Part shown: positions 1 to 9,829 of the stretch, in pieces
Layout: every line of letters starts with the position of its first letter
How positions within the stretch are numbered: the first letter of the stretch is position 1
NCBI GenBank assembly: GCA_027036675.1
Contig: JALWDW010000012.1
Coordinates: forward strand, 2,604 to 48,274
Length of the DNA: 45,671 bases
Reading direction: 5' to 3'
From: Candidatus Dojkabacteria bacterium
Lineage (GTDB): Bacteria > Patescibacteriota > Dojkabacteria > SC72 > JAHDCA01
The notes under the pieces: generated by a model
The model's input: the letters and a program-made list of their open reading frames with translations, nothing else
Database searches by the model: none
Told to the model about the DNA's origin: nothing
Program-made: the position numbers and the translations under genes

Positions 1-1
1 C

Positions 2-2206
2 GGCTTTGATTCTACTCCGCAAGAGTTGGTGGATTTACCGGAGTTTGGATATACGATCCCGAGTTCGCCAGGCAATTCGGTCAGATCCAATGCATACACT
101 CCAGTGGGTGGAGATAATGCCGGAGGCGGATCCGGCGGCGGCGGTGGCGGAGGTGGAGGAACGTCACCCGTGAACCCTGAGCCTACACCCAACGACAACT
201 ATACACCTCCGGAAGGAAGTGACTTCTGCAGGCTATCAGTGAACGAGCTAAGTAAACCCCCGACCCGCTTACCGATCCCGGCCAAGCTGAAAGAGGGAAA
301 AACTGCCGGCAATGATCAAATACGTATCACCTTCCCCGAACCAGGCGAATATAAAGTAAGTTCACAAAAATACGAACTGGCAAGAGAGTACGTTGCATAT
401 TTTCCCGGTGATGAGAAAAACGAGCTTGTCGTTTTCGATGATGCAAACGGTAATTGTCTCATGGATGCTGGTGAGCGCCAGATAACCGATTTGAGTGATT
501 TTGAAGTGGTGAAGTCCGGTGATGTAGCTGACGTACATGTGAAACCGGGTATCAATATTTTGTCATTACCGATCAAACCGGATTCGTTTAGTAGTGCTGA
601 TACCTTGATTAGTTGGGGGGCGCAACATTACGCACCGTTTTACGAGGAGGGAGCTGACACGCGGATGGCACCGATTACTACTGTCGGCAAGTTTTCCAAC
701 AATTTGAAGAAATGGACGTTTTTGACAAATAGGGCTGCCGTTTATGTGAAATCATTCGGCGAGGATTTTTTGGTCAAAGGTGATGAGCCGTTGTATTTGA
801 TCTCATATGCGGATTTTGACCTGAGGTATAGGGGGCGTCTGTTTGATTCTGCACCAAGGCAGCCCGTGTATTCTGGCTGGAATTTACTTGGCTATATGGG
901 ATATGGGGATGATTATACGGGTGATGCGTTGGTGGAAGAGTTTCGCACTCTACAAGGCTTGGGCGATAGTGATGAAATCAAACTTTCCGAGTGGAACAAT
1001 TCGAAGTCGCTCTTTGACAACTACGTCTATAAGGGCTCGAGCTTGTATTCCGATAGAGATTTGACGTTACAACACAGTGAAGCTATTTTTTACAAAGGAG
1101 CGGATTCTGATACGTCGTCCGTATGGTTGCCAAGTAAGTTTAAATCGCATACATGGCAAGATACGGATGGAGTCGCGCATACACCAACAGGTGGAGGTGG
1201 AGATGACAAAGGGGGTGGTGCTGGTGGTCAAGGTTGTGTAGAGCCGGTCTTTGGCTTGGCACCCCCGGCAGATGTACCTATAGGTGGCACTATCACGTTT
1301 CACTTTGGGTCAAATTATCCATATACGCATGTGGGTATCAAACCAGATGGTGAATCTCCCGTGTTTGAGGAAGGCTCATGTGAATTGGAGACCACAGATT
1401 CATGGGCTTATGGACAGGCAGAGCAATACGACTGGGTATGGAAAAATTGCAAAGTTGTCGGCGGATCTCCAGGTGAATACCGTGTCAAATTTACAAACAG
1501 CGAAGATTGCAACTCTACGATAGAGTATACTGTAGTCGAAGGAACAGCATCCGACAACTGGTGGAAGTATCCGGATGAGATATTACCTACGGTACTACCT
1601 GGCGACCATTTATTGGTACTGGTAAATAAGAAATATAAGTTGTCAGCAGATTATGTACCGAGCGGTTTGATGACTTTTGCTTCATGGAATACCGCTCACC
1701 CGGATAAGAACATAAATGTGAGCAATGATAGCTTTCAATTGAGAGAAGAAGTGATGCTACACTTGGCGGAGTTATTGCACGATATGTCCGCAGAAGGTCC
1801 GAATGGCCGAGTGATATCGGCGTATCGGAGTTATACAACTCAGCAGGCGACATATCAACATTGGCTAGATGTCAATGGAGGTGATGTAGACGCTACAGAC
1901 AAAATCTCCGCACGGCCGGGGCATTCGCAGCATCAGCTGGGTACGACGGTTGACTTCTCTACGGTGATAGGAGATATAGAGAGGAAATTTGATGATTTCA
2001 CAGATACACCTGCTGAAGTTTGGCTACGACAGAATGCCTGGAAATATGGCTTTGCTCTATCATACCCACAAGGTGCGGAGTCTATCACCGGTTATTCACC
2101 GGAAAGCTGGCATTACCGCTATATAGGGGTGGAAAACGCCAAGGAATGGCACAACTCCAATTTGGTATTGGATGCTTGGTTGCGTACGAAGCAACAACAA
2201 GTCTGA
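2..2206 (+). CDS. Secreted multidomain protein with C-terminal VanY-type D-Ala-D-Ala carboxypeptidase (M15) domain; 5' truncated by window edge
   Basis: Frame is open from base 2; Gly-rich linkers; C-terminal motif VISAYRSYTTQQ...SARPGHSQHQLGTTVDFS...ESWHYRYIG typical of the VanY/M15B family; stop TGA 2204-2206. Confidence 0.82.
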   Translation, partial: GFDSTPQELVDLPEFGYTIPSSPGNSVRSNAYTPVGGDNAGGGSGGGGGGGGGTSPVNPEPTPNDNYTPPEGSDFCRLSVNELSKPPTRLPIPAKLKEGKTAGNDQIRITFPEPGEYKVSSQKYELAREYVAYFPGDEKNELVVFDDANGNCLMDAGERQITDLSDFEVVKSGDVADVHVKPGINILSLPIKPDSFSSADTLISWGAQHYAPFYEEGADTRMAPITTVGKFSNNLKKWTFLTNRAAVYVKSFGEDFLVKGDEPLYLISYADFDLRYRGRLFDSAPRQPVYSGWNLLGYMGYGDDYTGDALVEEFRTLQGLGDSDEIKLSEWNNSKSLFDNYVYKGSSLYSDRDLTLQHSEAIFYKGADSDTSSVWLPSKFKSHTWQDTDGVAHTPTGGGGDDKGGGAGGQGCVEPVFGLAPPADVPIGGTITFHFGSNYPYTHVGIKPDGESPVFEEGSCELETTDSWAYGQAEQYDWVWKNCKVVGGSPGEYRVKFTNSEDCNSTIEYTVVEGTASDNWWKYPDEILPTVLPGDHLLVLVNKKYKLSADYVPSGLMTFASWNTAHPDKNINVSNDSFQLREEVMLHLAELLHDMSAEGPNGRVISAYRSYTTQQATYQHWLDVNGGDVDATDKISARPGHSQHQLGTTVDFSTVIGDIERKFDDFTDTPAEVWLRQNAWKYGFALSYPQGAESITGYSPESWHYRYIGVENAKEWHNSNLVLDAWLRTKQQQV

Positions 2207-2241
2207 CTTCGACCGTTGCGGTCTGGTAATAGGGCGATTTG

Positions 2242-2270
2242 TTGCGAATTGTATTGAAATTTGTTATCAT
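2242..2270 (+). promoter_or_regulatory. Candidate sigma70-type promoter upstream of nusA (TTGCGA-17-TATCAT)
   Basis: -35 2242-2247, 17 bp spacer, -10 2265-2270; 75 bp upstream of the nusA start. Confidence 0.4.
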
Positions 2271-2345
2271 TGCGAAGTTTATATTTCCTATATTGGTGAG
2301 TTTATAGACTCATTTCTTTTTGAATAAATTTATAGAACACATAGT

Positions 2346-3620
2346 ATGGCAATGATTTCAGAATTTACGGCTGCGATCAACCAAATTAGCAGCGAACGAG
2401 GTATAGAAGCCGAGGAAGTCTTCCGCGCCTTGGAGCAAGCGATAGCCACCGCGTATCAAAAAGAATATGGTGTGGAATCCGAAGTCTTCGTAGAGATGGA
2501 CAGAGATTCCGGTGACTATCAGGTATTTACAAAAAAAACGGTAGTAGAAGGTAAGCCTGCAGACCCCACGGAGATCTCTCTTGCAGAGGCTCAAAAAATG
2601 CAACCTACATTGGGTGTTGGCGATATCGTAGAAATAGAAATGCCGGTAGAGGGCTTCAGTAGAATAGCGGCGCAGATTGCGAAGCAAACTATATTGCACG
2701 GCGTGCGTGAAGCCGAGAAATCGGCGATCATGGCGGAGTACTCAGACAAGGTCGGAGAAGTGATAAGCGGTATGATGCAAAGGATGCAGGGAGGCAACGC
2801 CGTTTTTGAGATTGGTAAGGCGTTGGCCTATATGCCGAAGGAAGAGCAAATAGCAAACGAGTTTTACAGGGCCGGCGAAAGATACAAATTGTACTTGAAG
2901 GATATCGATGAGTCACAAGGCTTGATCGTCTCGAGGGCTGATGCGGGCCTGTTGCGCGGACTCTTCAGGATGGAAGTCCCGGAGGTCGTCGACGGGATTA
3001 TCGAAATCAAGGCAATCGCTCGAGAGGCTGGGTCGAGAAGCAAAGTAGCTGTGCGTTCTACAGAAGAAGGTGTTGATCCGATAGGTGCATGTGTTGGGCA
3101 GAGAGGTATCCGTATCGCCAATATAATGAGTGAACTTGGGGTGGAAAAAATCGACATCATCGAGTGGCGAGAAGATATCGAAGAATTCATCGAGAAAGCA
3201 TTGAGTCCGGCGCAAGTGGAAAGCGTTTCTCTGAAAGAGGATGGAGAAACCGCTGAGGTGATCGTCCCCGAGGATCAACTCTCCCTTGCGATCGGCAAGG
3301 ATGGGCAAAATGTGCGCTTGGCGTTTAAGTTGACAGGGGTCAAATTGGATATTGTCGGTCGGGGTGAGGATGGTAAATTGATAGTTCGCGAGGAGAAAGA
3401 ACTCGAGAATGAAGAAGATTCTGGAGATGAAGTTGTGGACAAAGTCGATGAGTCGAGTGAAACAGAAAGTGCAAGCGAGCTGAGTGATTGCACGTTGAGG
3501 AAACTGCAAAAGATGGGAGTGGATCTGGAGAAAGCCAAGTCGATGAGTATCGAAGAGCTGATGGAACTGAAGGGAGTAGGAAAAGTTACCGCCAAAAAAA
3601 TATATGACGCTTTTCACTGA
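2346..3620 (+). CDS. nusA: Transcription termination/antitermination factor NusA
   Basis: 424 aa with NusA N-terminal domain, S1, KH (GACVGQRGIRIANIMSELGVEKIDIIEW) and C-terminal HhH (LMELKGVGKVTAKKI); followed by infB. Confidence 0.95.
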   Translation: MAMISEFTAAINQISSERGIEAEEVFRALEQAIATAYQKEYGVESEVFVEMDRDSGDYQVFTKKTVVEGKPADPTEISLAEAQKMQPTLGVGDIVEIEMPVEGFSRIAAQIAKQTILHGVREAEKSAIMAEYSDKVGEVISGMMQRMQGGNAVFEIGKALAYMPKEEQIANEFYRAGERYKLYLKDIDESQGLIVSRADAGLLRGLFRMEVPEVVDGIIEIKAIAREAGSRSKVAVRSTEEGVDPIGACVGQRGIRIANIMSELGVEKIDIIEWREDIEEFIEKALSPAQVESVSLKEDGETAEVIVPEDQLSLAIGKDGQNVRLAFKLTGVKLDIVGRGEDGKLIVREEKELENEEDSGDEVVDKVDESSETESASELSDCTLRKLQKMGVDLEKAKSMSIEELMELKGVGKVTAKKIYDAFH

Positions 3621-3644
3621 TCGAAAAGCCGGTATGAAGTTTAT

Positions 3645-5231
3645 ATGGCTAAAAAACAAAAGAACGTAAACAATTCGGGCCAAAGGATTCCGGTCGTGAC
3701 CATATTGGGGCATGTAGATCACGGTAAGACGACGTTGCTCGATAAAATCCGTGGCAGTGATGTGCAATCCGGCGAACATGGTGGGATTACACAGAAGATT
3801 GCGGTATATACGGTGCAAACCAAAGATTCTATGGAGATCACTTTTATCGACACTCCCGGGCACGAAGCGTTTGATTTGATGCGTATACGAGGTGGCGGGG
3901 TTGCGAATATAGTTTTATTGATAGTGGCAGGGAATGACGGTGTCAAACCGCAGACTGTCGAATCGATCAAAATTATCAACGAATCGAAAAGTAAGCCAAT
4001 CGTAGTGATCACGAAGATAGACTTGCCTGATGTTGATACGGAGGCAATCAAGCGTGACTTGGCAAACAACGGTTTGGTGGTGGAGAGTATGGGCGGAGAT
4101 GCACCCGTAGTCGAAGTGTCCGCTAAAACTGGTGAAGGTATCGATGAACTGCTGTCGGCCATATTGCTTTTGAATGAGATGGAGGGACCTGAGCGCGGGG
4201 ATCTGCCGGATAATGTGAAGGCGAAGTTGACTGTCTTGGAAACGGTGAAAGACAAATCACGTGGTTTTGTATCGTCTGTGATTGTGTCCGCCGGAGAGGT
4301 ATCGGTGGGCGATTGGGTTGTTTACTTGAAAGACGGAGATGTCGTCGTGGAACGTATCAAAGGTTTCCTTTCGGAGGACGGTGAGACTCTTAAGCAATTG
4401 CGCGCCGGCTTCGGTGGTAGGATTATAGGACTGTCCAACCCCTGGGCGTTGGGGAGTGATGTGTACGTGGTCACGAGTAACAAAAAACGTTTGGTCAGAG
4501 AGGTCGGGGCGTTGTTGAAACAGGAGACGGAGACAGATGAATTTGCGCGAGAAGATGATAGTTCAAACGATATGTCAAATATTTCGGATGAAGACTTGCT
4601 GGCTTCCATGTTTGAGGAGGAAGAGCCGGACTCGGAATTGAATATTGTATTGAAAGCCCCGTCGCAAGGTAGTCTGGAAGCTTTGGTAAACGCGGTGGAT
4701 GGTTTGGAAGTCGAAGGGGTGAAAGTCCGTATACAAAGTAGCGGAGTTGGTGATGTGACCATGGGCGATGTGGAGACGGCGAGTTTGACCAAAGCTTTGT
4801 TGATCGCGTTTGATGTGAAGCAAGAGACGGGCGTGGAACGTATGGCCAAATCCAAGAAGGTTTTGATCAAAGATTATCATGTCATCTACAAGGTGGTGGA
4901 TGAAATTCTCGAAGTATTAGCGATGATGGCCACACCTGATGAGATCGAAGAGGAACTTGGTTCCGCAACTATACTGCAGATATTCACTCTGTCAGACGGG
5001 AAACAGGTACTGGGAGGGAGAGTAGACAGTGGGATCGTTAAAAAGGGAGCGAAGGTGTACGTGGTGCGAGGTGATGAAATACTTACAGAAGCCACGATCG
5101 TCTCGTTGAAGCATGCGAAAAACGAAATCAAGGAGGCCGGTAAAGATATGACCTTTGGGGCCATATTGTCGACGCCTGCTGTCGACGCCGCTGAGGGCGA
5201 TTTGATCCATTGTTTTGTAGTCAAAAAGTGA
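3645..5231 (+). CDS. infB: Translation initiation factor IF-2 (short form)
   Basis: 528 aa; [30 protein letters not shown]4 motif reads TKID; no extended N-terminal region. Confidence 0.95.
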   Translation: MAKKQKNVNNSGQRIPVVTILGHVDHGKTTLLDKIRGSDVQSGEHGGITQKIAVYTVQTKDSMEITFIDTPGHEAFDLMRIRGGGVANIVLLIVAGNDGVKPQTVESIKIINESKSKPIVVITKIDLPDVDTEAIKRDLANNGLVVESMGGDAPVVEVSAKTGEGIDELLSAILLLNEMEGPERGDLPDNVKAKLTVLETVKDKSRGFVSSVIVSAGEVSVGDWVVYLKDGDVVVERIKGFLSEDGETLKQLRAGFGGRIIGLSNPWALGSDVYVVTSNKKRLVREVGALLKQETETDEFAREDDSSNDMSNISDEDLLASMFEEEEPDSELNIVLKAPSQGSLEALVNAVDGLEVEGVKVRIQSSGVGDVTMGDVETASLTKALLIAFDVKQETGVERMAKSKKVLIKDYHVIYKVVDEILEVLAMMATPDEIEEELGSATILQIFTLSDGKQVLGGRVDSGIVKKGAKVYVVRGDEILTEATIVSLKHAKNEIKEAGKDMTFGAILSTPAVDAAEGDLIHCFVVKK

Positions 5232-5267
5232 CCGCATTTCCAACTTTGATCGCAACAGGGCGCTATA

Positions 5268-5756
5268 GAAGTCGGGGATGAACCCCAGGCTTAAACCCCA
5301 GGCTTGACAAAGAAACCTTATTACTACGGGGATAACTGCCAAGAAAATCCTGTGCTTAATATGAATGTAATCGAAATTTGACTGCCAACTTTCGTTGTCG
5401 TATAGGCGTTTATGGATGCCCGTCGCTTTGGAGCGCACATTTCGGAGGCTCTGTATACTCCTTGTAGTCATGGTGTTTATCGACACACTGTAACTGCGGT
5501 AGGTAGTACGATGCACCTAAACATACGTACGGAGCTGGTTGACGTATTATCTATTGTATCTTGAGAAAATGTCCCCAGGTAAGCGTCTTCTCTGCACCCA
5601 ATGTGCAGGTAGAGCTGTAATTACGCGGTATTTGTATATGCCGTATATGCTATGTTTAGCGTATGTGCCCGGGGCGAAAGCTTGCCCACTAACCGTATCA
5701 TAACAGCGTTTCCACTCAAACAGTGAGTTTTAAGACCGGGTCCCAACCCCGACTTC
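5268..5756. ncRNA. Candidate large structured non-coding RNA (about 490 nt, family and strand unknown)
   Basis: No convincing CDS in the gap; perfect 10-nt complementary ends gaagtcgggg (5268-5277) and ccccgacttc (5747-5756); internal hairpins, e.g. CTGCAC-CCAAT-GTGCAG (5592-5608). Confidence 0.35.
5281..5305 (+). repeat. Tandem direct repeat AACCCCAGGCTT (13-bp period, 2 copies)
   Basis: aaccccaggctt at 5281-5292 and again at 5294-5305. Confidence 0.7.
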
Positions 5757-5830
5757 GAATGCCACAATCGCAATTAGAATATAAGGCCTGATATGTTATA
5801 ATCGTATAATAACTTTATATAAGACCCGCT

Positions 5831-7156
5831 ATGTCCGGAAGCTCAGCTTTTCACGATATAGCTGCCCATTTTGCGCAAGCAAATCGAGTATTGGTTTGCG
5901 TGCCGTTGATCACCGATGAGAACTTTACCTATGTGACGACATTGTATAGTATCTTGTCAACTGGCGACAAAACCGTCCATTTGGTATCGCCAAACGCTCC
6001 GAAGCCGGAATTGGCCAATCGCTTACAAGTGTCCAATATAACTTTACGAAACAAGATCCCCGGCGATAAATACACGATAACCATAGACTATAATGACGCC
6101 GATGTGGACAAAGTTTCCTGGGACAACGACGAAGAACGAAATCGACTGATATACTACATTCACACGCAGAGTGGTGATTTTGACTTCAGCAATGTCAAGT
6201 TTGGTGAATTACCGAGCGAATACGACCTTATCGCTTTGGTCGACCTAAAAAACTACGATCAATTGGGGGAATTGTATACTGCATCAAAAGAACTCTGTGA
6301 CGGTTCGAAGAAAGTCGCTTTGAGGAAGTCATCCACAGATATTGGTGATGTTCGATATTTGACCGACACTGAAACCGCGGATTCGGAATTCCTATTATAT
6401 TTGGCAAATGCTGTCGGTGTGCAAGATGGTGTTTTTGCAAAGCAGATTTTCCACGGTATAGATTGGAACATCATACGCGCCGATAAGCAACGCTACAGCG
6501 AGGTGCTGACCATGGCGATCGAGATGGGGGTTGATCCCGTCGATATTTTACCGTGTGCTCCCACAGAGGCTCCGGCGACAACAGAGGATACGGTGGACAG
6601 TAGCCCCATAAACGTGGACGATGAGGAAACGCAAGCAGGTTCTGACTCTGTAGAAAATCCCACGGAAGGCTCTACACCCGAAACAGTACCCGTCATGGAG
6701 GCGAAATCGACGGAACAAACATCCCACGGTACTTTGGAACTGAAATTGCTGGCAATGGTTGCGTCTCATACGGAGGTAAGTGGCGACGGCAACGCACTTG
6801 ATATACAACTTGGTAAAAAACTTTTGAGTGAACAAGGCCTGGAATTGGATCAGAAAACTGCCAAGAAGATCTTGCGTAAACTTAAATCTGATAAACAGAC
6901 GTACAAAGTCGGCTTGATCACAGTGGTCGATGACGCAGACTCCAAGAATACTTCAGCCGATGTATATGTTTTGTCATATGAACCTGATGCGTACGATGCA
7001 GATCTTCTAGCGCAGGTATACGAATCTATGGGTACTTCGGAATTCGCAAGTTTCCGATTGGAGAATCTGACATCAAACAATGTCCGTGCCGAAATCAGAG
7101 ACGTCATGCACGACTTGTATTCAATCCAATACGATGATTTTACCGCAATCGTATAG
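5831..7156 (+). CDS. DHH/NrnA-like protein (probably catalytically degenerate) with C-terminal extension
   Basis: N-terminus resembles a DHH phosphoesterase fold (FHDIAAHFAQANRVLVCVPLITDENFTYVTTLYSILSTGDKTVHLVSP) and position between infB and rpsO matches nrnA in the canonical operon; DHH/DxD metal ligands not apparent. Confidence 0.5.
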   Translation: MSGSSAFHDIAAHFAQANRVLVCVPLITDENFTYVTTLYSILSTGDKTVHLVSPNAPKPELANRLQVSNITLRNKIPGDKYTITIDYNDADVDKVSWDNDEERNRLIYYIHTQSGDFDFSNVKFGELPSEYDLIALVDLKNYDQLGELYTASKELCDGSKKVALRKSSTDIGDVRYLTDTETADSEFLLYLANAVGVQDGVFAKQIFHGIDWNIIRADKQRYSEVLTMAIEMGVDPVDILPCAPTEAPATTEDTVDSSPINVDDEETQAGSDSVENPTEGSTPETVPVMEAKSTEQTSHGTLELKLLAMVASHTEVSGDGNALDIQLGKKLLSEQGLELDQKTAKKILRKLKSDKQTYKVGLITVVDDADSKNTSADVYVLSYEPDAYDADLLAQVYESMGTSEFASFRLENLTSNNVRAEIRDVMHDLYSIQYDDFTAIV

Positions 7157-7188
7157 TTATGTTTGTCCTTTCATAGCGCAATTTGTGC

Positions 7189-7216
7189 TTGACTCTGTCC
7201 TATAATATGATACAAT
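7189..7216 (+). promoter_or_regulatory. Candidate promoter for rpsO (TTGACT-16-TACAAT)
   Basis: -35 7189-7194, -10 7211-7216; 60 bp upstream of rpsO ATG. Confidence 0.5.
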
Positions 7217-7276
7217 CTGCGTAAACTACGGGTGTTTGCTATTGCACTCTCTAATTTATTATGATAGATTGATAAC

Positions 7277-7540
7277 ATGTCATTGTCAAAAGAAGAAAAA
7301 GCTGAAATTATTAAGCAATTTGCCGTGTCCGAAGGAGACACCGGTTCACCCGAGGTGCAGGTGGCAATCCTTACCAGACGTATTGCTCAGTTGACGGATC
7401 ACTTGAAGGAACACCCAAAGGATAATCATTCCAGAAGAGGTCTTCTGAAAATGGTTGGTCGACGACGACGTTTGTTGCAGTACCTCAAGGAAGCCGATGA
7501 GGCACGTTACAAGAAATTGACAAAAGCATTGTCACTCTAG
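7277..7540 (+). CDS. rpsO: 30S ribosomal protein S15
   Basis: 87 aa; [51 protein letters not shown]. Confidence 0.97.
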   Translation: MSLSKEEKAEIIKQFAVSEGDTGSPEVQVAILTRRIAQLTDHLKEHPKDNHSRRGLLKMVGRRRRLLQYLKEADEARYKKLTKALSL

Positions 7541-7714
7541 TCTTCTAGCCATTCCTGTAAATTTATTGCAAAAATTGTAAATTTGCGGTTTTTGTCCTTC
7601 CTCTTCTCTATTTTTTGAAGCCGGGCTTCGGACCCGGGGTTGAATATCCTTCCATATTGTTTCAATTCCTAGTATCATCCCACGTACACAAAAAATAAAT
7701 TAAAAGACAGTCAA

Positions 7715-9829
7715 ATGACTAAAGAATTATATAAAGAAGTGCGTCATGAATTTGAAATAGACGGACGCAAAGCGTTTTTTTCCATAGGTAAATTTGCGCC
7801 ACGGTCGCAGGCCGGTGTATATGCTCAGATGGGTGACACGGTTGTATTGGCCAATGTGAATATAGGTGATGCATCCAATGATGCCGAGTTTTTCCCGTTA
7901 AGTGTGGAATACATCGAAAAAATGTATGCTGGAGGCAAGATCTCCGGGTCCAGGTTTGTCAAAAGGGATAGATTCCCGAGTGATGATGCAATCCTCAAAG
8001 CCAGAATGATCGACCGCTCTGTGAGATCGCGGTTCCCCAGTGATTATAGAGATGAAGTTTCGGTTGTGGTCAGTGTATTGTCCTTTGATCCGGAAAATGA
8101 TCCGGTACTTCTGGGTATCAATGCGGTCAGTGTAGCGTTGATGTTGTCATCCGCACCTTTCACGGATCCTGTGAGTGCGATGCGTATAGGGCTGAAAGAT
8201 GGTGAATTGTTCAATATGTATGCTCATGTGGACAGAGATTTGGACAAAAACAAAAGTGAAATGAATCTGGTGATAACTGGGGATGAAAGCCAGATCACCA
8301 TGATGGATGCAAACGCGTACGAGGTATCGGAAGATATTGTGTTGGACGGGTTTGAAAAAGCGATGGAAAGTATGAAACCGTGGATTGAACAACAAAAAGC
8401 GTTCATTGATGCATACGAAGCGGAAAACGGTGAAGTGGTAAAAAAAGAGTACAAATCGTTTAGTTTCCCAGATGAGCTTTTGGATAGCTTGATGAACACA
8501 TTCGCGGAAGAAATCAAAGCGGCGATGTATGGTGGACAATTTTTTGCCGATCGTGAAAAGTTTATCGAAGACCATTATTCAGTGGAATGGGAAGGCAAGT
8601 ATTCAAAAAAGCAAGTAAGCGACGCTTTCGAAAAAGTTGCGAAGAAATTGATGAAGAAGATCGTCCTGGAGGAAAAAGCCAGAGTCGACGGTCGAGGATT
8701 TGAAGAAATCAGAGAGTTGCGGTTTGAGCACGGCATTTTACCTCGTACTCATGGAAGTGGACTTTTTTCACGCGGTTTGACTCAGGCTTTGACCATAGCC
8801 ACGTTGGGTAGTACCAAAGAAGGTTTGCTGGTGGATGATATGACGGAGGATAGCGAGCGCAATTATATCCATTACTATACCGCCCCATCGTATACTTTGG
8901 GTGAGCCCGGTAGGTACAGGTACAACCCGGGTAGACGTGAAATCGGGCACGGTGCGTTGGCTGAAAAAGCGTTGTATCCGGTACTACCTTCTCTGGAGGA
9001 ATTCCCGTATACCGTGATATTGGTCAGCGAAGTGTTGTCGCAAAACGGATCTTCTTCGATGGCATCTACCGTAGGGTCCACATTGGCTTTGCTCGATGCG
9101 GGTGTACCGATCGAGGATCATGTTGCAGGTATCGCGTTGGGTGTGATAGTGGATGATGAAGATCCGAGCAGATTCCAGACTCTGGTGGATATACGCGACG
9201 TAGAAGATTTCTTCGGGGAAATGGACTACAAGGTGACAGGTACGGTAAACGGTGTGACTGCCATACAGATGGATAATAAAAGGGCGGGGTTGCCGATTGA
9301 GGTATTTCGCGACGCCATGGCGAAGTCGCGCAAGGCCAGGTTGGAGATTATTGAGAAGATGAAAGAGGTTTTGCCGGGACCGAAAGAAGATGTGTCGGAT
9401 TATGCGCCAAAAGTTACATCGATCAAAATTCCTGCCAAGAAGATTGGGGAATTGATCGGGCCTGGAGGCAAAAATATCAAGGAGATTACTGAGGAAACCG
9501 GCGCGCAGGTGGATGTCTCCGACGATGGGTTGGTAAGTATCTATGCCGCTGACAAAGAGAGCGCTCAAGCTGCGCTTGCCAGGATCAAGCCTCTGGCCTT
9601 TGAACCAAAGGTCGGGGATGTTTACGAAGGCAAGATTGTCTCCGTCAAGGATTTCGGGTTTTTCGTAGAGATCAGGCCGGGGGTTGATGGATTGGTGCAT
9701 GTGTCCGAAGTCGCTGACGAGTATGTCAAGGACTTGAGTAAATTCGGCAAGGAGGGGGATACAGTGAAAGTGAAGTTGATCGCCATAGATGATGAAGGGC
9801 GACTGAAGTTGTCGATGAAGGCGGTGTAG
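7715..9829 (+). CDS. pnp: Polyribonucleotide nucleotidyltransferase (PNPase)
   Basis: 704 aa; duplicated RNase PH domains, KH (IGELIGPGGKNIKEITEETGA) and C-terminal S1 domain; downstream of rpsO. Confidence 0.97.
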   Translation: MTKELYKEVRHEFEIDGRKAFFSIGKFAPRSQAGVYAQMGDTVVLANVNIGDASNDAEFFPLSVEYIEKMYAGGKISGSRFVKRDRFPSDDAILKARMIDRSVRSRFPSDYRDEVSVVVSVLSFDPENDPVLLGINAVSVALMLSSAPFTDPVSAMRIGLKDGELFNMYAHVDRDLDKNKSEMNLVITGDESQITMMDANAYEVSEDIVLDGFEKAMESMKPWIEQQKAFIDAYEAENGEVVKKEYKSFSFPDELLDSLMNTFAEEIKAAMYGGQFFADREKFIEDHYSVEWEGKYSKKQVSDAFEKVAKKLMKKIVLEEKARVDGRGFEEIRELRFEHGILPRTHGSGLFSRGLTQALTIATLGSTKEGLLVDDMTEDSERNYIHYYTAPSYTLGEPGRYRYNPGRREIGHGALAEKALYPVLPSLEEFPYTVILVSEVLSQNGSSSMASTVGSTLALLDAGVPIEDHVAGIALGVIVDDEDPSRFQTLVDIRDVEDFFGEMDYKVTGTVNGVTAIQMDNKRAGLPIEVFRDAMAKSRKARLEIIEKMKEVLPGPKEDVSDYAPKVTSIKIPAKKIGELIGPGGKNIKEITEETGAQVDVSDDGLVSIYAADKESAQAALARIKPLAFEPKVGDVYEGKIVSVKDFGFFVEIRPGVDGLVHVSEVADEYVKDLSKFGKEGDTVKVKLIAIDDEGRLKLSMKAV

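Noticed and set aside
2913-3863. 316-aa minus-strand ORF antisense to nusA
   Set aside because: Shadow ORF overlapping a well-supported gene; no recognisable domain and unnatural composition.
5268-5756. RNase P RNA or tmRNA identity for the non-coding region
   Set aside because: Did not find the conserved P4 GAGGAAAGTCC-type sequence or a tmRNA tag/ALAA-stop reading frame on either strand by eye.
5577-5760. tRNA-like TTCGAAT segment near 5754
   Set aside because: No matching T-stem, anticodon or acceptor arms could be drawn; no confident tRNA gene seen in the window.
7560-7660. Inverted repeats between rpsO and pnp as terminator or PNPase autoregulatory hairpin
   Set aside because: CCGGG-cttcgga-CCCGG stem is short and no clear poly-T follows; plausible but not supportable from sequence alone.
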